DNA of 64,000 nucleotides from Eucommia ulmoides. Its lineage: Eukaryota; Streptophyta; Magnoliopsida; Garryales; Eucommiaceae. The stretch lies in assembly GCA_016647705.1 (NCBI GenBank), contig CM028327.1, positions 42,906,017-42,970,016 on the forward strand, given 5' to 3'. The notes beneath the pieces were generated by a model. That model saw only the letters and a program-made list of their open reading frames with translations. It made no database searches and was not told the origin of the DNA. This document shows, in pieces, positions 11,042-23,976 of the stretch. The translations under genes were made by a program, and so were the position numbers. Within the stretch, counting starts at the first letter, position 1. Each line of letters starts with the position of its first letter.

Positions 11042-13316
11042 GCATACACTGTGCGTGTGAGACCGCCGGAAGGGAGAAGAATGGAGAGGCAACGTGGTAG
11101 GCTAGGAACATTTTCGACCACTTAATCCATGCAATATATACATACTTGTGCATGTGCATTGATCAAACAGCCTCCATCAAGTTTGAAATTAGAAAAAATT
11201 CTAGAGAGAGAGAGAGAGAGGACCGGAGCACGGGAGGGGTGATCGGACTTCCTTGAGTCGGTGTTCCTCCGGCAGGGTGGTCGTGGCTATTGCTCGTATG
11301 CATGATCGTGGAGGTGTCTTCGTTAGTTTTAGGGGAGAGCGAAAGTGGTTCGGTCGGTGGGGTGGTTCGTCGACGGCGTGACGAGTGCGTTCTTAGCATC
11401 GCCGGTGAGCGAACGTTGGGTTTGGTTGTTCAACTTGTCGACGATCTTTGATTTGGTGAGTACTTATACATATTTAATTGATCATTCTAGTAGGTGTGTG
11501 CATGCATGTGTATGTGATCGGCGATAGGATCGCCGGTGGGTTTCGGTTTTGTTCGATGGTGGCGTTTCGACGGAGTGTATGTGTTCTGATTCTTGTTTCG
11601 TGCAGCGTGTGTATGTGTGTATTGCTTCGACTGTATGCGTGAGTGATCGTTGCCACGGCGTGACCGACGGTGTGTGTCACCGCTACGGCGGTGCATGTTT
11701 GTGGGCGTCCTCTATTTCGGTTCAACACGGTAGAATGTGGGTATGTGGGAGTGTTGTTCGGATCGTCGTCCGTCGACCCTTGGCGATCGTGTGTGTGGGC
11801 GTTCTGGTTCAGTGTTATGCCTCTGTGTGTGCTTTACCCAGTTCGGCCGGCGACAAGTGTGTAGGACAGTGTATGTAAGTGTGTAATGTGTTGATCAGTG
11901 TGTGTATGCGTGTACATGGGTGTGTTGCTGAAAACTGTTATGGGTAGCTGGTGCGTCGCCGGCAGGGGGGCTGGTCGGCCGGTGGTGGTGTCGGCGAGCG
12001 GAGCACAAACAGAAAACAGAAACAGGAAAAAAAAAAAAAGAATTTGCACAAACCACCTCGATAAGAATTAAAAACCCATTTCGCGGCCCGTGAACGATTC
12101 GGAATGAGTAATGTTTTCCGTTAAGTTTATTTCAGTTTATTGAATTAAATTCTAACATCAAAATTTTGGAATCGGAATAATAAATTGAGACCGTGTGTAT
12201 TACTAAATTTTATGCAATTATTTTTAATGAAATAAAAATTACCCAAAATAGTAATTTTCATAAGTAAAATGTGGGAAATGGAAAATTTCAGAACTTAGGG
12301 TCTGCATTGCACAATCTGATTATTTTGCATAAAATATTAATTTAGACCCTATCATTACTAGGTTCGCAAACCCCAACATCCCGGTAGGCTTTGGACGGTG
12401 CTGTTATTGTAGCACAAGAAGCGAGGTGAGTGTACTGTTTTCTTGCCAAACTATTTTATATATATATATGATGACATATGTGTTTGCTTACACTGTACGA
12501 TTTCATAAATGATATGGATCAAACAGGTTTTTGGGAATTGTCTTGGTTTCTAAAAGAAGGCTTAAAAATAATTTTTGTTAGATATGAGGGGTGTGGATTA
12601 TATTTCTCCCCAAAAGGGGTGTGGATATTTCGTAGGAAGACATTCTTACGAATGTTACGATACCGTTGCAACTCTCGATCATGAGGTTAAAACGATCACT
12701 ATGGCTAGCCAGTGTGTGTTGTGATGGAGTGGTGGTTCGAGATGTGATGTTTATTTATACTGGGTGATTTATTATTTATCGTGGTGATCGGTATGATATT
12801 AATACTAGATGGTTTTGAAATGGAACTTATATATATCGCTTTATTTTCACTACATATATTATGAAGACTTTTACAAGCTATGTAACATCTATATGCTTAT
12901 GCTTGATCCATATTTAAATAATGTATTATTTAGAATGTATTATTATGTAAAAATATTTTTATTAAGAAGGCAGTACACTCGCAGGTGAAATAACTAGGAG
13001 TCGGTCCCCTACTGGTACTGGGTAGAGTCCGGCAATGGTATAGCGAGGGAGTATCTTGGGAGGTGCTGCCTGAGGCAAACCTATGAGAGATTCATTGTTG
13101 TTTTTATCTTTTTTTTTTTTTTTTTTTTTTTTTTTGTTATTAAAAATTCAGAGACGGGTGTGTCCCTAGTTAGAGAAAATGTTTATAGCCTAATTTTGGT
13201 GATTGTATAATTATGATTATCTACTGTCGCTTTCTAGTTGGTTTGTTCCTCAGAGGATGTCGTGACGATGTCACGCCGGCCCCATAAGTGACTGGTGTCC
13301 GGGGTGGAGGGTGACA
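10698..13316 (+). mobile_element. Chromovirus 3' LTR (2619 bp)
   Basis: Starts 'tgtaaaacc' after the PPT and ends 'gagggtgaca', the same end as the 5' LTR before the PBS. It contains a TA/CA microsatellite (about 10996-11042), a GT-rich, C-poor stretch (11480-11930) that produces spurious open frames on both strands, and a long T-run at about 13110-13134. The part from 11983 onward aligns with the retained 5' LTR. The flank 'gatgt' (13317-13321) is the expected 3' target duplication. Confidence 0.9.
10996..11042. repeat. Compound (TA)n(CA)n microsatellite in the 3' LTR
   Basis: A run of TA dinucleotides passes directly into CA dinucleotides. The frames crossing it translate to poly Ile/Tyr/Val/Cys and are not genes. 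Confidence 0.95.
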
Positions 13317-16300
13317 GATGTTGACCGTATGCTCCATCTACACCTGATGACAATATGTTTCTTTGCAACCACTGGACAACAAGTCCCAAATGGTTAGTCC
13401 GGTAAGTTGAGGCGATTGAAGATATGAACCAGTATAATTGGACAAACGCGATCTTCATGGAGTTGGAGACGAGTCTGAAGAAGTCCTACATGGAACCCCG
13501 ATTGATCACGAGATGCGTATTTGCTTTACTGGTATAAAACTCAGTAGTAAAATGTTTAACCCTTTTGTGTTCTTGTCTCCAATAAAAGTTCTAGTGTAAA
13601 TGTTTGAATTCCTCATGTAATTTTTTTTTTACTAGTACTGGTTGTGCGACACACAACGTTGATGCAACCAATTAAGGGGAGGGAATTTTGTGTGCTTTGT
13701 GTGCCACGATTAGAGAGATGGTGTCTCACCAATTATTCTTCCAAACTTGGGAGCATCCCCATTAGCCACCTGCCAAATGATAAGGTAATCGATTCGTGTG
13801 TTGTATATGATGGTATTGTACAATGTATTGTGATGCTTTAACATTCATGCATAACAAAAATGAGTGAATGTTAACTGATTGTGATTATACTCTATTGTGG
13901 TTCTCCCCTGATGATGAGTTAACTTTTACGTATTCCAGGTGAATGACCAATTAATTGAAGAGACTTTGACAGAGATGCAAATAAGAATTACAACAAAGAA
14001 AGAGAGTGATGACTCTATCATCAAGGAGACCCCCATTGATAAAGGCAAGAGACCCGTGTCTGAGGTTAATCCAGACGTCAATACCATGATCGATGACATC
14101 ATAGGCTGGTATATGACCCTACTCATGAATCAACCTTGCACCTGTATTTGATTTAGGGGTTGATTTCACCCCAACTAAGAGCACATATGTAACACCGTCC
14201 GTTCGCACTTATGCAACCCGTTCGCACAAGTAATTGTGATGCCGACATCTACAGATAGCTTGATCTGATGCAGGAAGAGTTGGATACAAAACAAATGGAA
14301 GAGAATGAGATTGATGGTCTTAACGCATTGTTCCTAAAATAGAAAAATCATTACGAACAGTTAGCCTCCAACCTATCTATACAGTTTGCCAAAGCTATGG
14401 GGGGAAAAAGACGAACATCTTGACAGAAATCAGCATACATGACGTCACACAGAAATATCGAAATCCCCTCGTCGATGCAGAGAAAGTTGAGCTGATGGGA
14501 AGATGTGAAGAACTCACTACGTGGAGTTGTACAAACACATCATTGAAACGTTGAAGAAATAACATGTTGTTAGTGATGAAGAGATGAACAAAAAGTATAA
14601 GGATCTTGCTCTTGAGCTTGAAGGAGTAAGACAAATCAACAAAATATTGGAGGAGGAGGAGAAGAAGGCGATTGTGAAATACAACACAAAACTAAATGCG
14701 GCGCTAAATATACAAATCCAAACACTTGGGGCAAAATTAAAGGCCCACTCGGCACCAAAACAAACACCCACATCCATCGCTCTATAAGTAATCGACGTTG
14801 AGCCACCTTCAATTATCATGCCGCCAAATCATCCAGTTGTCGGCTTATCTGTTTTCAGTCCTGACAACCACGTCGCATGAAGGGACAACACCAAATATTA
14901 GCTCCATGGTTTGGCGAGTAAAAAGAAAAAGGCGAGGCATTCAAAGAAAATGGGGAGTGATTTCGTTTATCTGAAAACAAAAGAGAAGGGGAAAAAAATT
15001 GAAAACCCTGATGTAATCAACATCGATGACCTCCCATCGCACATATGCGAAGACAATGCGAAAATGCAATCTCAAAAAGAGACGAAGGTCGGGATTATGC
15101 TTGATAGATATGTTATTATAATAATGTTACAGCGCATTTGTGTTTGGTGGATGAAAACAGTTGACCCATGTTACGTGTGGCAATATCATATGCATTCTCA
15201 TGGAGATGCAAATCACCGATAATGTAAGAATCCACTCCGAAAAAAAAATAAAAATATTGTACTTTGTAAATGTTTATGTTTATTATATAAAAGTTTACGG
15301 TTTTTTTTTTTTTTGGCATAAATGTTTACGTTTTTTAGTTTGGGTAAATATTTACTTGCTTTAATTGGTGATATGGTTTTATGTTTACAGTTTGGTGACA
15401 TGGTTTTACGCAATGACATAGTTTTACATTTATAGTTTTGCTTAAGTGTTAATTGTCTACCATTGCGTGAATGTGTCAAAATTCTTTCGTTGGGTAAATG
15501 TTTTACTTGTATTGTTCGTTTTAATATCTCTTTCTTTCCCCAGGTTATTGATTCTTTTGGAGAATTAATGGAGGAAAAAACGAAAGCACTCAATCATGTA
15601 CGGGAGAACAATCCATCGGACTGTTGGATGGGTCAAAATTTGCAATAGCGTGATTGTAGGTAAGACATGTTGCTTAGTCGTCTATTTATTTTTATTTTTT
15701 TTTACCTTTAAACATGCTAACACCGAAACTCAAAACATGATAGACTGTTATTAAAGAAAACAACCAAAAACTTCTGAAAGACTTGTACCACATGGTCGGC
15801 ATTCACTAGCAAATGTAGGTAAATCGTCTTCCCAATGAACACACATGGTCGGCATGCCTCACCAAATCACCGAACAATGATGTTCCTAGACATCTTCGAG
15901 AAAAAATTGGACATTCTACAATTCTATCCGGGCAAGGAATCCCTCATGTGATTATTACTATAGAGATGCGCAGGTAGTGGCATGCAAAACCCTATCATAA
16001 ACTTGTTGTTTTCAATACGATATGTTTTATTTGTCTAACTTAAACTGTAAACAGAAGAAAATTGTTGAACAACATATTAATGCACGTATACAGAACAGGT
16101 GTGACAATGGACGTATCGAACAATGTCGAGATTCTTCACAGCAGATGGAGGCATAAGTAAACACATTCAAACTCGTGCCTTGCATACCAAATTATATGAC
16201 TCTCACTTTGACATTGACAATGTTTTAAACTTTCATCTGGTTACCCCGTTGTAGGACCGATTGTGGCGTTTTCGTCATGTGTATCTTGTAACAATATGCT

Positions 16301-16472
16301 CAGAACAAGTTGGTGGCAAACAAACTGTCGGTGACAAAGCTACAAGGTGTTCACAAAGCAGCAATTCATACTTTTCTGAACCTTCCACACTACAGTTGGT
16401 CCCCCAATGATTGTGATATTAGCAAAGATTCCCAGCTCGATGCAACTACATCCCAATCTGAAAAAAAAATAT
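13317..16472 (+). pseudogene. Ulp1-like (C48 peptidase) gene of a MULE, interrupted and decayed
   Basis: Exon-like pieces are separated by intron-like AT-rich DNA with plausible splice sites (donor after 13781; acceptors before 13939, 15544 and 16255). The first piece has 'AIEDMNQYNWTNAIFMELE' and the second 'VPRLERWC', resembling the N-terminal DUF1985-type domain of plant transposon Ulp1 proteins. 'VIDSFGELMEE' lies near 15544. The last piece starts with the Ulp1 catalytic signature DCGVFVMC at 16259, followed by an in-frame stop at 16289. DCGxFV contains the catalytic Cys of SUMO-type proteases. The 5' part is missing because the chromovirus inserted at 13316. Exon joins are my inference. 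Confidence 0.72.
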
Positions 16473-16539
16473 AGTTTCGTAAAAGAAAAACAATCTAACT
16501 TATACATGTTTTTTTTAACTTTATTCATTGTTTGGTATG

Positions 16540-17040
16540 TTGTGAATGTTAAAGCAAGTGTGTGCTTTAACATTCATGTATTTTTTTTTATGTATGTTGC
16601 GTGATGATTTTTTGGAACATGTGAATACCTTTACGTATTGATGTGCTTTAATGTTCATGTAAAGTGTATATGCTTTGACATTCACGTACTACAAAAGTAG
16701 TCATTTGCAAATTATTTTATTGTGTGGTATATGACGTTAACGTTAACTCAATTGTGTTCTTTAACATTCATGTAATTTTGGATGTTGAAAAATAAGCAAG
16801 TGTTTGCTTTAACATTCATGTATTTTGGGATAACTGATTTTAAAAATATTATTCATGTGCTTTAACATTATTTGGTATGGTATGAATATTAAAGCAATTG
16901 GATGCTTTTAACATTCATGTAATTTTCGAATGTTTATTGCGCGATGATTTTTTGGAATATGTGAATACCTTAACGTATTAATTTGCTTTAATGTTCACGT
17001 AAATATATATATTTTAACATTCATGCATTACAAATATAGT
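16540..17040. repeat. Dispersed 'ctttaacattcatgta' motif repeats in the MULE
   Basis: About nine copies of the motif or a close variant lie between the end of the Ulp1 gene and the transposase gene, spaced roughly 40-70 bp, some on the opposite strand ('gaatgttaa'). Another copy is at about 13835. The same motif in the form 'gaacgttaa' recurs in the MULE pieces at 34741-34830 and 38480-38840. No coding frame is seen here. The motif may be a subterminal or transposase-binding repeat; that role is inference. Confidence 0.6.
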
Positions 17041-17237
17041 CATTTTGCTTTAATCGTCATGCTTACCAATAGGCTGTTTTAAGAAAATGAATCACACAAA
17101 AAATTTCGTGCAAAACAACATAGATGTATTGTTGTATCAAATTCAAACACTTCATAAATAAACATCCCCCACAAAAGATAGGTCCAATGTACATCAAATA
17201 ATTGAATGAAACAATCTACGTAAAGATGATTGTTGCT

Positions 17238-17474
17238 TCAAATTGCAACAATGTAAGTCTTCCTATTATGATGACCGTATCTTTTCCATTTACTGCATCT
17301 TATCTCTGCGATCTCACCTCTTGATGGAATGTTTTTCTTCCTTGGTCGACCAAATTATTTTTTGGTGATCGGAAGGATGATCACAATTTTTGATTCATTT
17401 CATTCAAGCTTTTCGAGCGTGAGCACGCCATATATACTTTCTGAATAATTCATCATATAATATTCCACCGAGAA
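17238..17474 (-). pseudogene. MULE transposase, C-terminal part
   Basis: Read on the minus strand from 17474, the frame continues directly from the transposase piece ending at 32672. The residues 'EYYMMNYSESIYGV' match the YY..E.Y...Y...I.PV block that follows the SWIM finger in plant MULE transposases. Further on, in a shifted frame, 'KKNIPSRGEI' and a zinc-knuckle-like CSKW...GHHNRKTY are readable before a stop at 17238-17240. Two of the knuckle cysteines are lost (Trp and Tyr). The split is caused by the LTR element with GAGAA target duplication. Confidence 0.82.
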
Positions 17475-17863
17475 TATAATACTCCAAAAATTTATATTTT
17501 TGAAAAATATTATTTTATTTAAGTTTAATATTTTTTTGTTGTTTTATATATTATGGAGATAGTAATAAATATTTAATAATTTTGGGAGAAAAGTATAATT
17601 ATTGGGTTTAATATAAATTATTTTATAATTATAGGGTATTAAATATAATTTATTAACTCTTAACATTTAAGGAATTAACTTGTGACCACGAAATTAAGGT
17701 GGAAAAAAAAAAGGCACACGTGAGGCCCTTCAAGTTTGACTACCACATGTATATGTATAGGTGGTGTGTGAGTGTTTCAATAATAATAATAATAATAACA
17801 ATAAGCAAGGATCAAAATCAAATCAATATATATATATATGGAGGATATGTGTATTGTGATGTT

Positions 17864-17899
<36 letters not shown>

Positions 17900-18837
17900 G
17901 ATAAATAAGTAAACAAAGAGACAACCTGAGAGGGGGGGAAAAAGACATGGGAGCCGAGAGTTGGCAGTGGAAGGAAAATTCTAGAATTCCATGATTTTAT
18001 ATGTATATTTCGAGTGTTTTTGAGAATTTCGGTTCAGATTTGGGCTTTGAATTTCGGGTAGAATTTCTAACTCTTTTAATATTTGTATTTAATTTGTCTA
18101 ATGGGTGATTTATGTTACTACTATCGGTGAATTAAAACTGTTAAATTTCATGAAATAATTATGGCTATGTGAAAATTAGGTGAAAATCATGTCAATATGT
18201 TTATTTTGTCGCGTTAATTAAATGCACGTATTAGAGGGGTTGAAATTCTACTGAACGTTGGCTCACAACCCCACAATTTTAATTGCAGTGTCGATGAGGT
18301 AAAAATGATACGCCGCCAAGAATTCTATTTTATTTTTTATCTAAGTTGTAATAATTGTTTTTTTATTAAACTTGTAATAGAGATAAACCTGTATTATATT
18401 ATTATTGATTTAAATAATAATAAATCAATAATTATCATTTAAATTATGAAGTATGAATTGGTTATTGTATGTAATAATAAATGAAATATAGAGTAAATTT
18501 AATATTACAAATCATGGGTTGGGTACTCTAATATATTTCTTACAGAATATTATGGAATAGTAATAATACCACTAGGCTATAATTATAATTATGGATAGTA
18601 AGTCAATTCTTGATCTTATAATATTATTATAGTTACAATTGTAATATTTCGCATTATAAATTTTGCTGATGCATTGTGAATTAAAATATTTTCATAAAAT
18701 GAATTATTAATTATTTGACGCTGCCTCATTATAAAATGTACCCAATTTTATAGAATGAAAATTTGGTCAATCAATTTTAGTATTAATTCTCCAAGCGGAG
18801 ATACCGCGTAACGGCCCTAGAAAACTGGGTCGTTACA
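17475..18837 (+). mobile_element. 5' LTR of the non-autonomous element
   Basis: Aligns over its whole length with the 3' LTR after removal of the Helitron. The first dinucleotide is TA instead of TG, a single G-to-A change. Contains AAT-trinucleotide runs near 17780-17900 that vary in length between the two copies. Ends 'gtcgttaca' two bases before the PBS. Confidence 0.93.
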
Positions 18838-18839
18838 GG

Positions 18840-18852
18840 TGGTATCAGAGCG
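18840..18852 (+). other. Primer binding site (tRNA-Met type)
   Basis: 'tggtatcagagcg' two bases after the LTR end. Confidence 0.88.
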
Positions 18853-20004
18853 GGTTTACGACAGCCCTGAGACTGAGTTATGGTACCCATTATTCATAAT
18901 AAATTGTTAATATGTAAAAATAATAATTTTAGTAGAAATCGCGAAATAAAAGTTAAAAAAAATGATGAAAAAAAAGGGTATTGGTTCATGGTACTGTTTA
19001 AAAAAAAAAAAGTAGTGTTTGGTTGATGTTAATGTTTCCATTTCTTTTATATTTTTAAAAATTCTATGTTGGCCCCTAAATTATGGGTGATTGTTTATGT
19101 GGACCTTTTTGGTTCGCTAAATTGCACATTTTGATCCCTATAGTTTCAATTTGAATTTACTAACATCCTAGGTGGCATTTGAGTTATGTTTTTAGTTAGT
19201 TCAATTGCACATTTTGGTCTCTCTAATTTTAATTAAACACATTGGTTACTCTCTGAACCGATAATTATGTATGTTAGCGTTGTTGTTCATCTTTTGTGCT
19301 ACTTTGTATAATTTATGGGTTTTGGAAAATAAAAATAAATATATATGTGTGTGTGTGTGTGTGTGAAAAAGTGGTATTTGAAATCCACTAATATTTTATC
19401 AAATTCTTGGAACATAATAAGGTTGTTTAAACTTATGGTACTTTAAATAAATCAAGTTTGGCTACAAAAAAAAAATGGGGGATTAATTGCTATTATTTTT
19501 GCCTTGATTATAATAGATTATATTTCTTTCTATTTCTAAGTCTAGTAAATTATCTCCTAAGGTAGTGGATATTTTTCTGGTAAATTATTACTTAAATATC
19601 TAGAGTTGCTATTAAATGTTATATTATTGTATGCATTGGTACAACCTTTATTTCATACGTTTATCCCACAAATGTTTTATGGGTATATACTACTTTGTGT
19701 TTCCATAAATAAGTATTCTAATTTTTGCTTATTAGAATATTTTAAGGAGGAACCAATAATAAGTTAAGATTGAGTTAGTGTCGTTTTAGTCGCGGACTAT
19801 AGGATTTATCGTTGAATTGAAATGACCAATATAACAAAAAAAAATATTTACTGTCTTCCATATAAATCGTGAAATTATATTTTCGTATTTAATTGGAAAA
19901 AAAAAAAGATTGATAAAAATAGACAGTTTTACGATGATAGATGGATCAAATAAAATTTTAAAGGTAAAAAATGGATTTTTATTATCCTATTATGCCATAG
20001 TTGT

Positions 20005-20336
20005 CTTCCCGTCAAGAGGGCATGTCCTGCGAGATGTGGATATATGTTATTACATGTCAAGTAAGTCCTATAGAGTAGATATATTATATATATTATTACC
20101 TGTCAGGCAAGTCCTACAAGGTGAATATATTATATGTTGTTACCTGTCAGGCAAGTCCTGCAGGGTGGATATATTTTATATGTTATATCTCTATTGTTAC
20201 CTGTCAGTAAGTCTTGTAGGGTGAATATATTATATATGTTGTTACATGTCAGGTAAGTCCTACAGGGTGAATATATTGTATACATTATATATGTTGTTAC
20301 CTGTTAGGCAAGTCCTACATGGTGGATATGATAACT
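20005..20336 (+). repeat. Degenerate tandem repeat in the internal region
   Basis: About seven units of roughly 45-60 bp centred on 'ttacctgtcaggcaagtcc' followed by 'tacagggtgaatatatt'. Just after the array lies 'aactcctgatcatgaggt' and 'aaaacgatca', which is nearly the same as text in both chromovirus LTRs (about 5109-5135 and 12670-12695). No coding frame. Confidence 0.8.
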
Positions 20337-20859
20337 CCTGATCATGAGGTAAAACGATCATATGACTGGCAAGGAAGTATGTTATTTTAGAATATATAAG
20401 TGAGTCGACTAGTTGACTTAAATTTGATTGTCTTGTTATGATGATATTTTTATTGAGATTTGAATACGGCCTAGTGTGGCTATAATTTATTGGAAAGTGG
20501 ATTTGGATAACAATACTTGATTCATAAAATTCTTTTATACTACGAAGACAGTACATCGATAAAAAATAATTCGGATAGATATTTATCCATTACTAATGAT
20601 TCGTAAAGGCGGAGCGTAAGGTCATTGTGAAACTATCGGGAGCCAATTATTATTTTAAAATGTTAATTTGAATTTTTGAGCTTAAGTAGTGTTGTAAAAA
20701 TGCGATTGAGGGCTCTAGGTAATATTTTTATACATACATGTTACGTGAGTATTGAATTAAATATTGAACTCATTAGGTTACGTGACTTTGGAGACGTTAT
20801 TATATGATTTGAGATGTATTTATTTTTTATTTTTTTTTAATTTATAATTTGACCTGTAT

Positions 20860-20988
20860 TTAGGTGTTGAAACGCATTTGTGTGATTGAGACATGATTAT
20901 ATGTTGGTGACATATTTACGTGTTTCTAGATAATTATGTGGTTTGGAATATATTTATGTATTTCATGATGTATTTATGGGATTGACAC
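20860..20988 (+). repeat. Left half of a degenerate short-period array split by the nested element
   Basis: Repeats of the type 'gacgtatttatgtgttt' with 20-40 bp spacing occur here and resume at 27332-27535. The Tat-type element inserted within this array; its target duplication GACAC is made of array sequence. Confidence 0.7.
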
Positions 20989-21475
20989 TGATGAGGGTAT
21001 TTTTGGGCTTCTCCGAGTCAGCACTTGGGACCCAGCCACGTGTCCGTCGTTGTAGTGACAGGGACGCATTCCGAAATTCACAAACGTCACACTGGAGCAT
21101 ACGCCGACCACGGCTCCTCCCTGGAACCTCATTTGCACCCAAGGAGGAGCGAGGAGCCTTGCTGGGACGTGTCGCTTTGAGCTCTGCGCCGTTCCCTGGG
21201 TAGTCAGTTTCAGGGACTCAGCTGTTCACCTCGACCGGCTCCTCTTTTCACCTTGTTTCTTCTCTAGAACTCCACGGATCTCTGCTCTCCTCCACCATCT
21301 TACCCCCGCAGGCCTGACAAAAGCCCGCGGGTTTTACCAAATGGGCCCAAAAGCCCAAGCCCAACGATTATCTCCTAAACGCCTCGGATTATCGGCTAAA
21401 CATAGGGTTTCGACTACTTAACCGTGTTTAAACCTGACTAATCATCTCCAACGCCTATATATATCGGGGGCTATG

Positions 21476-22904
21476 TGATCGCACCTCATTTTGTGCGATC
21501 TAATACCACTAAATTAAGTTTTGTTAATCTTTTAAATAAATTAAAATATTATAAATTAAGTTGTTTTATTTGTTTTTGTAGGATTTTGGAAATGGTACAA
21601 AACCATGTTAATTTGGAGCAAAATTCAGAGAAAATGATCAAACGGATAAAAGTCGCGATTTTCGGTACTAGAATCAAGACCACTGTCCATTGTTTTGGAC
21701 ATAACTAATTATACAGTTGGAATTCTGAGATGAGACAAGTTTCATATGAAAGTAGACTCTTTAAGCTTTCCAACGACTGGTTATAGAGCTAAATCGGAGT
21801 TCGTATGAAAAAGATACAACCGTTTGAAGATGGTCCTTCTGTGCAGCCACATAGTGCTGCGGGTCAAACCATTTTGACTCGAACCCGGCCCGATCCGGCC
21901 CGACCCGCGCCCACTCCGGTGGACAAATTGCTCAACAACCCCATTGGTCTCCATATTTGACTTTTTGCACCCCTAGCCTCCTCTTTTGACTCAAATTCAC
22001 CCCAAAACTCACCTTTTTTATTCTATAAATAGATGGGAGGTTTGAGAGCAAAAGAATATATTCCTACTTCATTCTTAGAATAGTTGTAGTATTTTCTTAT
22101 TTGTTTTTCTTTTATTTCATTTTTATTTTTGGAAGGGAGAATAGTTTGGGGTACAAAGTGTAAATGGTGTTTGTAAGGATATTATCCGAGAAAATACCAC
22201 TCAATGCAACAATGAGAAGCTAACTTCCTTCAACCAGGTTAGGGTTGTGGTATTGTACTTTTGAATTTATGTAATATTGTATTTTTCTTATTTAAATTTG
22301 GATTTCGTATAAACAATTGTGTGGAAGGAATTCCGTTCGTAAAAATGAATTTAACTATAATTGAATTTATTGTCAAAATGTTCTTGTAGAGATTTTGATT
22401 TAAATTCAATTATTGCTAGAACATTAAATCTTGCACCTGTGGTCTTGATTTAATGGCCACACAATCGTATTCTTGGGGATTGATTATTGGTCTGGATGGT
22501 TTATGCCTAGATTTTAATTCACCTTAGATTAGTTTAATGTAGGAATTAAATACCGAAGATAGATCATGCCGGAGAATAACAATCCATATATTTCTGAGTA
22601 GTTCCGGCTTGTAGTTAGGAACACTCGTTTATACAAATCCGATTTAAATAGAAAATACGAGAAAAACATAATTCTCAAAATACTAACCCCACAATTCCTA
22701 TCCTGGTTCTTTATTTTATTTTTATTTTAGATTTAATATTTTCTTTTCTTATTTTAAAAACATCAAATTGTTTTCACTAAAGAAAGAAAAGTAATCAGAA
22801 ATTGATAATTACAAGACCGATCTCTGTGGTTCGACACCCTACTTGAACACCGTACTACATCAGTATCGCGGTACCAATTTAAGGGTATTATTTTTGAGCG
22901 ATCA
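21476..22904 (+). mobile_element. Solo LTR (1429 bp) inside the 5' LTR
   Basis: Starts 'tgatcgcacc' and ends 'ttgagcgatca', with flanking duplication CTATG (21471-21475 and 22905-22909). The intact LTR at 27011-27025 shows the empty site 'gggggctatgtaagcc', which proves the insertion and its borders. No PBS, PPT or internal domains, so the internal part was lost by LTR-LTR recombination. TATAAATA at 22024 marks the promoter. A related copy lies at 35567-36878. Confidence 0.96.
22024..22031 (+). promoter_or_regulatory. TATA box of the solo LTR
   Basis: TATAAATA followed by 'gatggg', in the same context as the TATA box of the Tat-like LTR at 2650 ('ctataaataga'). Confidence 0.6.
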
Positions 22905-23976
22905 CTATGTAAGCCCGAGGTACGTTTTAATGACTTACATTACGTGCGAGTTCATTTATTTCCTTACTATATTCTGTATCTTTTTTCTCTGAGCACTGAT
23001 TACCACGCCGGAGAGGTTTTACCGGGACAAACCCCGGTCTGAGCCTTTTGCAGGTACACTCTCTGAGGAGCAAGACTCTGGACATAGCAGGTCAGTCCTT
23101 CCAGGACCCAGCACAGCTCGCTCGAGGACTTTTCAATTGACGACTCCACCTCAGCAAGAGGATCCACCTGTCATCCGACTGGACCATACTTGAGGTGTGT
23201 ACCAGTTTTATGCACCAACAGTTTGGCGCCGTCTGTGGGAACCGAGCAAAAAGCTTTCCCCTGATCACTACTCTCTGCTCAGCTAAGCTTGAGTGATCAC
23301 AAGGTCCAATTAGATAGACACAAAATAGAATAACGAGAAGACATGTCAAATAATCCAAGCGCATACTCCTCAGCTCCCACCAACGAGGATAACTGCCCCC
23401 CCATGGTCAGGCAAGACCGTCAATTCTACCACCTGGGGCTGCGGAACAGACCTCAGTAGCTATAGAGGCATCTCGGGTTGATCTCCTTGAACGCTAAATA
23501 CAAGAGTTTAAGTCGAATCTACAACTCCTTCTCGCGTGCCTACTGCTGACCCCCCGTCTAGGGGGAACCGTCTCTCTAGATTGCAGGGCCCAAGGAGTGA
23601 CCCCAAGATCACGATACTTGTGTGGAATCTTCAAATGGGCATGTGCCCGAGGGCCGCTCTCCAGCTTGCCATACTAGGGCTACCGGATTGGAGAGCCCTC
23701 CCGACCACGTCAAGACCCCGTTCTCCATGAAAACATGGTGCCAGGGACTGACCAAGGCTACCCTTGGGCTTAGCTTCCCAACCACGTAGTAAGATCCGAC
23801 CTGAAGGCCCACTGTGGGTAGGGCCAGGCGCCTACCCGCCACCCTCTCACCACCATAGCGTTCGAGCAGTGGCCAACTGTGAGCATGCAACTCAAAGGTG
23901 GAGACAAGTAGCCCTCCATCCTACTAGAGATGGAGACGAGCGCCTTCCAGCCTATCTCCAGCAACGGTGCTCCGAC

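Larger units (their letters stand above)
4356..13316 (+). mobile_element. Decayed Del/Tekay-type chromovirus (Ty3/gypsy)
   Basis: Parts in order: right portion of the 5' LTR, PBS, a single gag-pol frame, PPT and a full 3' LTR. The domain order gag, zinc knuckle, protease, RT, RNase H, integrase, chromodomain is that of a chromovirus, and the chromodomain sequence is Tekay/Del-like. The frame starting at 5978 is broken by about a dozen in-frame stops and one single-base frameshift near 8459, so it cannot make active protein. The left part of the 5' LTR is missing here because the Tat-like element inserted into it. The base after the 3' LTR starts 'gatgt', the expected right target duplication. 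Confidence 0.92.
20989..23220 (+). mobile_element. 5' LTR of the nested Tat-type element, interrupted
   Basis: Begins 'tgatgagggtatttttggg' and ends 'tgcaccaaca'. Interrupted by the solo LTR at 21476-22904. Without that insert and its 5-bp duplication it is 798 bp, exactly the length of the intact 3' LTR. Confidence 0.94.

Noticed and set aside
11345-12049. Frames on both strands rich in Cys, Val, His or Thr
   Set aside because: Low-complexity GT/CA-rich LTR sequence; composition alone keeps the frames open.
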